A stretch of DNA of 64,000 nt. Origin: Firmicutes bacterium UBA5766 (GTDB taxonomy: Bacteria > Bacillota > Desulfotomaculia > Desulfotomaculales > Nap2-2B). Position 1 is the first letter of the stretch; the number at the start of each line of letters is the position of its first letter. The notes beneath the pieces are model-generated. The model saw nothing but the letters and a program-made list of their open reading frames with translations, made no database searches and was not told the origin of the DNA. The position numbers and the translations under genes are program-made. Location of the stretch: assembly GCA_002418775.1 (NCBI GenBank), contig DIEU01000033.1, positions 62,001 through 126,000 on the forward strand. The letters run 5' to 3'. Shown in pieces: positions 9,398-16,827 of the stretch.

Positions 9398-10480
9398 TTG
9401 CGTGCTTTTCTTGATTTTCTGGAGAACGTCAAACGGGAGGGCATTGCTCCCGTTTACTTATTATATGGGCAGGAGGATTATCTGCGCAGGCAGGCTATTG
9501 AGGAATTAAAGAGACGTATCCTGACGGAAGAAAGCGCACAGTTTAATTTTGATTATGTTGACGGCGAGGAAACTGAAGCTAAAGATATAGTCTCACTGGC
9601 TGAAACACCGCCTTTTTTCTCAGGGCTAAGGCTTGTTGTCGTCCACCATTCACCATATTTTACGCCACCCAAAAGACAGCGGGCAGCACGCGGGAAGGAT
9701 GATCCGGACATTTCTGGTCCGAAAGAACAGGAAGGTATTGTGGCGCCCGGGGATCAAGTTTTAATAAAATATTTAGAAAACCCTTGTAAAACAACCTGCC
9801 TGATTTTCGAGACCGGGCAAAATATTGATCAACGGAAAAAAATCTTAAAAATAATCCGCAAAAACGGACATTTATTTGAGTTCGCTTACCTGACAACGGC
9901 CGAGTTGTCCAGATGGCTGGCCAGACGGTGTGACAGGGCTGGTAAAAATATGTCGCCCGGGTGTGCAGAACTATTTATCAACCGTTTGGGGAAAAGCATG
10001 TATACACTGGAAAACGAACTTAACAAGCTCATTTTCTACACAGGCAGCCGGAACGATCTAAACAGGGAGGATATTCTTAAAATTACGTCGCCGCACGCAG
10101 AGGAAAATATATTTGAAATGGTTGATGCTATCGGCGAACGCGAATCAGCTAAGGGACTTAAGGGACTGAAAGGACTTTTAGAAGCAGGTTATAATTTTGC
10201 ATATATCTCTTTTATGGTGGCAAGACAGTTCAGACTGATTCTGCAGGCTCAGGAACTGGCCAGACAGGGAAGCAGAGGAGCACATTTAAGCCAGTCTCTA
10301 GGAGTTCATGCCTTTGCAGCAAAAAAAATATTGGCTCAAAGCTGCAACTTTAAACCAACTCAGGTCAAAGAAATTCTTGAAAAGCTTCTAGAGCTTGATT
10401 TAAGTGTAAAGACAGGTGGACAGGATTTCTATTCCGCCATGGAAATGTTTATTATAGAATGCATTTCTAAACTTGCTTAA
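9398..10480 (+). CDS. holA: DNA polymerase III delta subunit
   Basis: Clamp-loader subunit that opens the sliding clamp. The N-terminal AAA-like fold begins APVYLLYGQEDYLRRQAIEELK. The central part contains ELSRWLARRCDRAGKNMSPGCAELFINRLGKSMYTLENELNKL, and the C-terminus is the helical collar domain. 360 residues, normal length. TTG start with AAGGAGTGAG. The segment ERESAKGLKGLKGLLEAGYNF shows a local repeat (KGL twice). It runs straight on from mobB and ends inside the 3' end of convergent rpsT. Confidence 0.92.
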   Translation: MRAFLDFLENVKREGIAPVYLLYGQEDYLRRQAIEELKRRILTEESAQFNFDYVDGEETEAKDIVSLAETPPFFSGLRLVVVHHSPYFTPPKRQRAARGKDDPDISGPKEQEGIVAPGDQVLIKYLENPCKTTCLIFETGQNIDQRKKILKIIRKNGHLFEFAYLTTAELSRWLARRCDRAGKNMSPGCAELFINRLGKSMYTLENELNKLIFYTGSRNDLNREDILKITSPHAEENIFEMVDAIGERESAKGLKGLKGLLEAGYNFAYISFMVARQFRLILQAQELARQGSRGAHLSQSLGVHAFAAKKILAQSCNFKPTQVKEILEKLLELDLSVKTGGQDFYSAMEMFIIECISKLA

Positions 10481-10743
10481 CCTACTTTTTTATTAAACGC
10501 ACGCATCAAACGGGATTTCTTATGGGCAGCGTTATTTTTATGCAGGATCCCCTTGGATACTGCCTTATCAATTACAACAACTGCTTTCTTTAATGCTGAT
10601 CTATTCTCTTCCTCGGTTGCATTCGCAAGATCGTTTTCAAACTTCCTGATAAAAGTACGCAAATTTGATTTAATACTTGCGTTGCGAAGTGTACGGTTCT
10701 CGATTATCTTAATCCTTTTTTTAGCTGTTTTTGTATTTGCCAA
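10477..10743 (-). CDS. rpsT: 30S ribosomal protein S20
   Basis: 88 residues, very basic, MANTKTAKKRIKIIENRTLRN at the start and HKNNAAHKKSRLMRAFNK at the end, both typical of S20, which binds 16S rRNA in the small subunit. Start codon TTG at 10743 with GGGAGGTGA upstream; rare starts are used for rpsT elsewhere in bacteria too. The convergent holA stop overlaps by four bases (TTAA). Confidence 0.95.
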   Translation of the reverse strand: MANTKTAKKRIKIIENRTLRNASIKSNLRTFIRKFENDLANATEEENRSALKKAVVVIDKAVSKGILHKNNAAHKKSRLMRAFNKKVG

Positions 10744-10873
10744 TTATTCTTCACCTCCCAATGAGAGTCATTTTAACATGCGTAAATAAAAAAAGCAACC
10801 TGCCAGGGCTGTATAGAACATCTTTTTTTTGTTTATCCTAAAGATGATCTTTTTATAAGGAGGTGAATAAAAA

Positions 10874-11212
10874 ATGCAATGGATTGGTCTAGTCGTCCGT
10901 TTTGTTGTTTCAGCTCTTGTATTAATCATTGTTAGCTGGCTTTCCCCCGGATTTGTGGTTAAGGGAGGCTTTGTCGGCGCCATTGTAGCCGCTGTGGTAA
11001 TAGCGCTGTTAGGTTACCTTGTCGAATCAATCCTGGGAGACAGGGTAAGTCCGCAGAGCAGAGGAATTGTAGGTTTTATAGTAGCAGCAATTGTAATTTA
11101 CCTGGCCCAGTTTATAATTCCAGGTTTCCTTAGTGTGACCCTGGTTGGCGCCTTGATTTCGGCATTTATTATCGGACTTATTGATGCAGTTGTACCTACA
11201 GTTTTACGTTAA
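10874..11212 (+). CDS. Phage holin family (YvlD-like) membrane protein
   Basis: 112 residues with four hydrophobic segments (about 5-24, 30-52, 62-84, 88-108), matching the four-helix membrane proteins filed as mycobacterial-type phage holins (PF04020) that include chromosomal YvlD proteins. There are no phage genes around it, so a lysis role is unlikely. AAGGAGGTG sits upstream of the ATG. A terminator follows at 11249. Confidence 0.75.
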   Translation: MQWIGLVVRFVVSALVLIIVSWLSPGFVVKGGFVGAIVAAVVIALLGYLVESILGDRVSPQSRGIVGFIVAAIVIYLAQFIIPGFLSVTLVGALISAFIIGLIDAVVPTVLR

Positions 11213-11248
11213 CAACGCCGGTTATAATGAACCGGTTACAATGATGAT

Positions 11249-11283
11249 AAGGGATCAAGGAATTCATACCTGATCCCTTTTGT
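11249..11283 (+). terminator. Rho-independent terminator after the holin-like gene
   Basis: AAGGGATCA at 11249-11257 pairs with TGATCCCTT at 11271-11279, closing a 13-base loop, and is followed by further T residues. Confidence 0.75.
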
Positions 11284-11349
11284 CTTCCTCATAAATGTCC
11301 CCTCTCAGGCATATCATTTTATAGGAAAACACTGGAAAGGGGCCTTCGC

Positions 11350-12330
11350 GTGTTCTTCCTTGTCTTTGCCCGAAATGCTGTAATTCGTTTATCTGTTTTA
11401 TTAGCCGTTTTCTCTTTATTATTCTTTACAGGCAATAAATTTAATTCTTTTTTAGTCAACAGGCCAATAACTTCTTATAATATTTTTTCTTTAAGCGACA
11501 ATGTTGCCGAATGGCTGCTCTGGTCAGCCTCTCCTTTGATCTTTCAAAAAAATGACGGCAATGGTATGCCTGCCTGGAGAGGCTTTGAACCTGCATTTCT
11601 CCTGCAGTCGGAAATACCTCTTCTAGCTTCTGTAAAACCGGATGAAACTGTAGAAATTGATTCAGCTGAACCCGCAGTTACAGTACCGGATGAAGAAACT
11701 TCAATTGATCCGCAGCCCCCAACCGGCCGGAATACAGTTTTTATTTACCACACCCATACTGGTGAAACATATACCCTAACAGACGGTATGGATCGGCTTG
11801 ATGGTAAATGTGGGGGTGTTGTAACCGTCGGCTCAGCCGTTAAAGAGGTTCTGGAGAAGAATTATGGTTTAGAAGTAGTCCATAGTGTTAAAATTCATGA
11901 TCTGCAATATGCCGTTTCCTACAGGGAATCAGAAAAAAGTGTCCGTAATTTCTTGTCCGATAACCCAAAAGTTTCCGTAATAATTGACATTCACCGGGAT
12001 GCGGGAAAATCGCGCAAGAACAGCCTGGTTAAAATAAACGGCCAGCAAATAGCGCCTCTTTGCTTCGTTGTTGGTTCTGATTCCAGGCAGCCCTTTCCAA
12101 ACTGGAAGGATAATTATCAATTCGCAAGCAATCTGTCGAAGAAACTGGGCGAAAAGTACCCAGGCCTTTGTCTTGGTGTGCTCACCGGCGAAGGAAGGTA
12201 TAACCAATTTCTGCATCCCAGATCCCTTTTGGTAGAAATCGGGAGCGCGAGTAATTCAACCGAGGAAGCGGTTGCGACGGCGCGTTTATTTGCTGATGTT
12301 CTGGGTGAAGAAATTTCGGGCAGTGACTAA
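11350..12330 (+). CDS. spoIIP: Stage II sporulation protein P
   Basis: Peptidoglycan amidase/endopeptidase that works with SpoIID and SpoIIM during engulfment of the forespore. An N-terminal membrane anchor (about 7-30) is followed by a linker and the catalytic domain with YHTHTGETYTL (about 137) and VIIDIHRDAGKSR (about 215), the zinc-binding segments of the family. 326 residues, GTG start after GGAAAGGGG. In many Firmicutes it sits in rpsT-gpr-spoIIP; here gpr is absent and a holin-like gene takes its place. Confidence 0.9.
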   Translation: MFFLVFARNAVIRLSVLLAVFSLLFFTGNKFNSFLVNRPITSYNIFSLSDNVAEWLLWSASPLIFQKNDGNGMPAWRGFEPAFLLQSEIPLLASVKPDETVEIDSAEPAVTVPDEETSIDPQPPTGRNTVFIYHTHTGETYTLTDGMDRLDGKCGGVVTVGSAVKEVLEKNYGLEVVHSVKIHDLQYAVSYRESEKSVRNFLSDNPKVSVIIDIHRDAGKSRKNSLVKINGQQIAPLCFVVGSDSRQPFPNWKDNYQFASNLSKKLGEKYPGLCLGVLTGEGRYNQFLHPRSLLVEIGSASNSTEEAVATARLFADVLGEEISGSD

Positions 12331-12478
12331 GAATTAACAGGATAGTCAAAAATAGATATCAGTATTCAGTCCAAAGTGAGCCGCGCTGCTGTCGGAACGG
12401 AGCGCCGGAATGAGTGTTGACAATGCAGCGCCTATCGGGTCCACTGGGTATAAAAGCAATGTCGCTTGGAGGAAGTAA

Positions 12479-12724
12479 TTGTTTAATCAGGGAAAATTCT
12501 TATTTATTATTATATCGGGCGTCCTAATCGGGACTGTCTCATACTGCCTGCATCAATCTTTGAAATGTTTTAATGACGTTGTGGGTAACCCGGAACCTTT
12601 CCGTTTTGCAGCAATGGCAAAAATATCACCGTTGGAATACCACTTTGAAGTAATGGGCAGGAATTTCGAGATAAATATTGAAAGGACCTGGCTAGAAAGA
12701 TGGGATCTAAAAAATATTAGATAA
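12479..12724 (+). CDS. Small membrane-anchored hypothetical protein
   Basis: 81 residues with one hydrophobic segment at about 7-24 and a hydrophilic C-terminal part rich in aromatic and acidic residues. TTG start with GGAGGAAG seven or so bases upstream and its own terminator downstream, which argue that it is a real gene. No family recognised. The 148 bases between spoIIP and this gene are relatively GC-rich and may hold its control region. A TTGACA at 12417 is 26 bases from the nearest TATAAA, too far for an ordinary promoter. Confidence 0.6.
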   Translation: MFNQGKFLFIIISGVLIGTVSYCLHQSLKCFNDVVGNPEPFRFAAMAKISPLEYHFEVMGRNFEINIERTWLERWDLKNIR

Positions 12725-12755
12725 TTCTTTTGCTGAATTGTTACGGCTTGTTCTG

Positions 12756-12797
12756 CTTGTCCAGTTTTTATATAATCATAAGAGGACAAGTTTTTTT
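12756..12797 (+). terminator. Terminator between the small membrane gene and RNase J
   Basis: CTTGTCC at 12756-12762 pairs with GGACAAG at 12784-12790 and is followed by seven T residues. The loop is 21 bases, so it is somewhat weak. Confidence 0.65.
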
Positions 12798-12885
12798 ATG
12801 TTTAATAAAAGACAAAGGTTTTCCTTTTATGTGGTATATTGTATAAAGGTTCGATTTTTTATTTAATTAAGCGGAGGTGCCTGAA

Positions 12886-14550
12886 CTGGCCAAAGAACCG
12901 AAGTTGGCCGTTATTCCGTTAGGCGGCTTGGGTGAGATAGGTAAAAATATAATGGCAATTAAACTGGGTGAAGATATCCTGGTCGTTGATTGCGGCCTTA
13001 TGTTTCCTGAAGAAGAACTTTTAGGAATTGATGTAGTAATCCCTGATATCAGTTATCTTCTGGAAAACAGAAATTCTGTCTGCGGAATTGTATTGACACA
13101 CGGACACGAGGACCATATCGGAGCTTTGCCTTATCTGTCCAAACAGCTTGATGTTCCTATTTATGGAACCAAGCTTACTTTGAGCTTGCTTGAAGGCAAG
13201 CTTAAGGAACAGGATATTGTGGATGAAATCTGCTTAAAAGTAGTCAAGCCGAGGGATTCAGTTGCAATCGGGCCTTTTAAGGTCGATTTTATCCGGGTTT
13301 CCCATAGTGTGCCGGACGCTGTGGCAATAGCAATCCACACTCCTGTAGGAGTTCTGGTACATACAGGGGATTTTAAAATCGACCCTACACCGGTAGACGG
13401 GCAGATAACTGATCTATTTCAGTTGGCTAAACTTGGTGAAAAAGGCGTTTTGGTACTTATGTCCGACAGCACCAATGTTGAGCGGCCTGGTTACACCATG
13501 TCCGAGAGCCTCATCGGCAATACATTCGACGAGGCTTTCCGGCACGCAAAAGAAAGAATAATTATTGCTACTTTCGCTTCAAATATCCACCGTCTGCAAC
13601 AGGCAATAACAACTGCCTGTAATTATGGACGTAAGGTAGCTGTAATTGGCCGGAGTATGGTCAATGTTATCTCCATTGCCAGTGAACTGGGGTACCTTAT
13701 TATACCGGAAGGCACACTTGTTGAACTTGATGAAGCAGGCAGGCTTCCAGGCGACAAGGTCGTTATTTTAAGCACAGGCAGTCAGGGTGAACCGATGTCC
13801 GCGTTAACCAGAATGGCATGGGGTGACCACCGTCAGGTTGATATTCTTCCCGGTGATACAGTAATAATTTCCGCAGCGCCAATCCCGGGAAATGAAAAGC
13901 TGGTCTCCAGGGTTATTGATTTGTTGTTTAAGAAGGGAGCCCATGTCATCCATGAAAATATCTCAGGTGTTCATGTGAGCGGTCATGCCAGCCAGGAGGA
14001 ACTCCGGCTGATGATTAACCTCATCAAACCGAAATTTTTCGTGCCTATTCATGGCGAATACAGAATGCTGATCAAACATGCAGAACTGGCCCAAAGCATG
14101 GGAATTCCCGCTTCAAGAGTTTTCATTATTGAAAATGGCCAGGTGCTGGAATTTACACATCGTTCAGGAAGGTTAGCCGGCAGGGTATCAGCCGGCCGTG
14201 TGCTTGTCGACGGCCTTGGAATAGGCGACGTAGGGAACGTTGTTTTGCGCGACCGCAAACAACTGTCTCAAGATGGCATCTTAATAGTTGTTGTAACTAT
14301 TGACAGAGAAACTGGTTTGGTTATGGCAGGTCCGGATATTGTATCCCGCGGTTTTGTTTATGTACGGGAGTCAGAACAATTGATGGACGAAGCACGGGAA
14401 AGGGTAAAAAATGCCCTTGATAACTGCTATGAACAGGGGGTCTCGGAATGGGGGGCAATTAAATCTCAAGTCAAGGAAACTCTGAACAAGTTTCTTTATG
14501 AAAAAACCAGAAGGCGGCCGATGGTTTTACCGATTATAATGGAAATATGA
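12886..14550 (+). CDS. rnjA: Ribonuclease J
   Basis: MBL/beta-CASP ribonuclease with 5'-exo and endo activity in mRNA decay and rRNA maturation. Metal motif THGHEDHIGALPYL is near residue 70, with VSHSVPDAV, HTGDFKID and MSDSTN following, then beta-CASP segments and HVSGHASQEELRLMI near 365. About 554 residues, full length. The start is odd: GGAGG at 12873-12877 is eight bases before a CTG at 12886 that gives (M)AKEPKLAVIPLGG, while the in-frame GTG at 12877 lies inside the Shine-Dalgarno itself. CTG is therefore the best-placed start. It ends one base before the stop of the opposing gene. Confidence 0.93.
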   Translation: MAKEPKLAVIPLGGLGEIGKNIMAIKLGEDILVVDCGLMFPEEELLGIDVVIPDISYLLENRNSVCGIVLTHGHEDHIGALPYLSKQLDVPIYGTKLTLSLLEGKLKEQDIVDEICLKVVKPRDSVAIGPFKVDFIRVSHSVPDAVAIAIHTPVGVLVHTGDFKIDPTPVDGQITDLFQLAKLGEKGVLVLMSDSTNVERPGYTMSESLIGNTFDEAFRHAKERIIIATFASNIHRLQQAITTACNYGRKVAVIGRSMVNVISIASELGYLIIPEGTLVELDEAGRLPGDKVVILSTGSQGEPMSALTRMAWGDHRQVDILPGDTVIISAAPIPGNEKLVSRVIDLLFKKGAHVIHENISGVHVSGHASQEELRLMINLIKPKFFVPIHGEYRMLIKHAELAQSMGIPASRVFIIENGQVLEFTHRSGRLAGRVSAGRVLVDGLGIGDVGNVVLRDRKQLSQDGILIVVVTIDRETGLVMAGPDIVSRGFVYVRESEQLMDEARERVKNALDNCYEQGVSEWGAIKSQVKETLNKFLYEKTRRRPMVLPIIMEI

Positions 14551-15153
14551 TTAATACGGTCTTTCATCTGCAAAATTCTTATTCTCGTAATAGTTGAGAG
14601 CGCGCTTGCCAATCGCTTTACCCACCCAGTAATTTATCCCTCCCGTTAACAACAACCCTAAAACTGGGATAATCCGAATCAGTCCTACCCGTGCGGTGTT
14701 TCTTACTCCAAGAGAGATAAGCGTGCGTTCGGTCAGTCCATTTAATGTTTCTTTTGTTAACGCCGCTACAACAGATTGGGAAATCTTGCTGCCGGCGCTG
14801 CCTGTGCCGGTAGCTATTATAAAAGCCCAAAAAGCTTCTTTTTGAAAAGCCCTGCCGGTTAAATCGCGATCAAATATAGCGGCAATTTCAACAACCATAG
14901 TAGCTAATAGATAAGTAAACAATACAATGTCTACCGCAGCGCCTCCAAGAAGGGAAATTAAAGAGCCGGCCCCGGGAACCAGGGCGGGAAGAGCGGTAAT
15001 TATACCAACCAAAGCACACTTAAAACATTTTTCACTCGTAATAATACCGGCAATTTCACGGTTTGATAAATCCGGATGATTTTGCTTGAGAAGATTGATC
15101 TTTTGCCTTATCCGGTCAGCTCTGGGTGAAACAAAAGGGTTAAAGCCCAACAT
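14551..15153 (-). CDS. Membrane protein with EcsC/DUF697-like features
   Basis: About 200 residues. After a basic N-terminal stretch come Gly/Ala-rich hydrophobic segments (ALVGIITALPALVPGAGSLI, a Leu-rich segment DIVLFTYLLATMVV, and GLIRIIPVLGLLLTGGINYW). This resembles the membrane part of EcsC and DUF697 proteins, but the match is loose. The start chosen is the ATG at 15153; a GTG three codons earlier (15162) lies within the AAGGGTGGGG ribosome site. Stop codon directly abuts that of RNase J on the other strand. Confidence 0.6.
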   Translation of the reverse strand: MLGFNPFVSPRADRIRQKINLLKQNHPDLSNREIAGIITSEKCFKCALVGIITALPALVPGAGSLISLLGGAAVDIVLFTYLLATMVVEIAAIFDRDLTGRAFQKEAFWAFIIATGTGSAGSKISQSVVAALTKETLNGLTERTLISLGVRNTARVGLIRIIPVLGLLLTGGINYWVGKAIGKRALNYYENKNFADERPY

Positions 15154-15182
15154 GATCCCCACCCTTTACTAAATGATATATT

Positions 15183-15256
15183 TGGAGCGGGTGATGGGAA
15201 TCGAACCCACGTACTCGGCTTGGAAGGCCGATGCTCTACCATTGAGCTACACCCGC
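15183..15256 (-). tRNA. tRNA-Gly (anticodon TCC)
   Basis: On the minus strand the sequence folds as a full cloverleaf: acceptor GCGGGTG/CACCCGC, D arm GCTC..GAGC, anticodon stem TCGGC/GCCGA around loop CTTCCAA (anticodon TCC, reading GGA and related Gly codons), T arm with GGGTTCGATTCCC, discriminator T and an encoded CCA. 74 bases, no intron, stand-alone. Confidence 0.97.
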
Positions 15257-15268
15257 TAATCGATTTAT

Positions 15269-15478
15269 TTATACATTTATTTTATTATACTTAATAAACC
15301 CGGACAAGTCAAAACCAATTATCAAGATAGACCAATTATCAAGATAGACCAATGCTGCTAATGTAGCGCCACAAATTATGAAGACTTTTTCAGAGGGGAG
15401 TAGGATGCCGTCTGTAAGAACGATAAACATTATCAATACAGGGAAGGCCAATTCCTTTAGATGCGAACATGAGCACAT
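15269..15478 (-). CDS. Possible small hydrophobic protein
   Basis: A 69-codon frame starting ATG at 15478, with AGGGAGG ten bases upstream. Two hydrophobic stretches could span the membrane. It contains a direct 17-base tandem duplication (15314-15347), which is not a multiple of three and so shifts the frame of whatever was there before. It may be a decayed gene. No family recognised. The remainder of the 15258-15609 gap shows nothing else I can name. Confidence 0.3.
   Translation of the reverse strand: MCSCSHLKELAFPVLIMFIVLTDGILLPSEKVFIICGATLAALVYLDNWSILIIGFDLSGFIKYNKINV
15314..15347. repeat. 17-base tandem duplication
   Basis: The 17-base unit ACCAATTATCAAGATAG occurs twice back to back (15314-15330 and 15331-15347), followed by four more matching bases. 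Probably a recent slippage or short duplication event. Confidence 0.9.
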
Positions 15479-15621
15479 GGGCAGTTGACCTCCCTAATGT
15501 AAAGTATTTTTCAAGATAGCAGTGCAAATAATGCCGACCATATCCTAAAATAGAAAAAATTATCTGATTTGGCAGGAGATCGTGCTTCCTTCAACGAATG
15601 CCATAAAAAGTGGTGAAAATA

Positions 15622-16719
15622 ATGGATATAAAGGAAAAAACTTTTTGGCTCGGCTGGCAGATTTTGCTGCCTGGTCAGGCAAAACGGATCTGGCATCTTG
15701 TTGAGTGTTTTGGTTCACCAAAAACAGCCTGGAATGCATCCGTCAAGGAACTTACCAGCATCGGCGGTTGTTCATCTGAAATTGCCTTAAGCCTGGATAA
15801 AAAAAAGAAGTATATAGAACCTGAAATTGAAATGGCTCGACTGGACAAAGAAGGAATTGGATATGTAACTTACCAGGAACAATCTTATCCCGAGCCATTG
15901 AAAAACATTTTCGATCCACCGCCAGGACTCTTTTATAAAGGGGATCTTGTTTCACAGGATAACGTTGCAGTTGCCCTTGTAGGCTCAAGGCGGCCGACAC
16001 ATTACGGAAAAACAGTTTCCGAAAAGATAGCGGCAGAATTAGCGGAAAGCGGCTTAACAGTTGTCAGCGGCCTGGCCAGGGGTATTGACAGCAGCGCTCA
16101 TAGGGGCGCCTTGAAAGCCGGCGGCCGGACTATTGCAGTCCTGGGAAATGGCATTGATCTTGTTTACCCGCGAGAAAACCGGGAGCTTCAGGATAATATT
16201 CCGTTAAGTGGCGCAGTGATCAGTGAATACCCTCTGGGTTCTCCTCCGGAAGCATGGCATTTTCCTGTCAGAAACCGGATTATCAGCGGCCTTTCCAAGG
16301 CAATCGTTGTGATTGAAGCATCCGAGCGAAGCGGCTCATTAATTACAGCCGATTGCGCTCTTGAACAGGGCAGGGAAGTACTGGCTGTGCCTGGAAACAT
16401 AAACAGCCACATGAGCATAGGAACAAACCGTCTGATCAAACAGGGCGCCCGCCTGGTTGAAAAGACGGAAGACATTTTTGAAGAAATCGGGCTCGGCTGT
16501 TTATTCAAACATGACGAAATAGAAACAAAGGTTCTCCCCAAAATGAGCCTGGTTGAAGAAAATATTTATCATTTGCTTATTGGCAATACATGCGATCTTG
16601 ACGATATAATAGAAAAGTTGAGGCTCTCTGCGCAGGAAACATTAGCAGCGCTTATGTTCCTGGAAATCAAGGGACTGGTCAGACAACTGCCGGGCAGATT
16701 ATATACTTCACACGAATAG
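15622..16719 (+). CDS. dprA: DNA processing protein DprA
   Basis: Loads RecA on incoming single-stranded DNA during natural transformation. The Rossmann-like core is clear: VALVGSRRPTHYGKTVSEKIAAEL, then GLTVVSGLARGIDSSAHRGAL, YPRENREL and GSLITADCALEQGREVLAVPG. N-terminal SAM-like helices and a C-terminal winged-helix segment complete the usual layout. The ATG at 15622 follows GGTGA at seven bases' spacing; GTG codons at 15610 and 15613 are in frame but overlap that site. topA follows, a common Firmicute pairing. Confidence 0.93.
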   Translation: MDIKEKTFWLGWQILLPGQAKRIWHLVECFGSPKTAWNASVKELTSIGGCSSEIALSLDKKKKYIEPEIEMARLDKEGIGYVTYQEQSYPEPLKNIFDPPPGLFYKGDLVSQDNVAVALVGSRRPTHYGKTVSEKIAAELAESGLTVVSGLARGIDSSAHRGALKAGGRTIAVLGNGIDLVYPRENRELQDNIPLSGAVISEYPLGSPPEAWHFPVRNRIISGLSKAIVVIEASERSGSLITADCALEQGREVLAVPGNINSHMSIGTNRLIKQGARLVEKTEDIFEEIGLGCLFKHDEIETKVLPKMSLVEENIYHLLIGNTCDLDDIIEKLRLSAQETLAALMFLEIKGLVRQLPGRLYTSHE

Positions 16720-16827
16720 AATTTAGCCATCTTTTATTATTGACTTTTGAAAAATTGTTTTTTAATGTATACTCGCATATAAAGATAACGAGCAGTTGAT
16801 ACTTCAGAAGGGAAGGAGTGAGTATTA

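Noticed and set aside
10874..11212. Holin-like gene as a sign of prophage
   Set aside because: No phage structural, integrase or lysis genes nearby; this family is common as chromosomal membrane proteins.
12417..12454. TTGACA plus TATAAA as promoter of the small gene at 12479
   Set aside because: The spacer is 26 bases, too long for SigA.
15483..15496. 13-base sequence AGTTGACCTCCCT shared with 47456-47468
   Set aside because: Matches of this length are expected many times by chance in 64 kb, and the flanks do not match.
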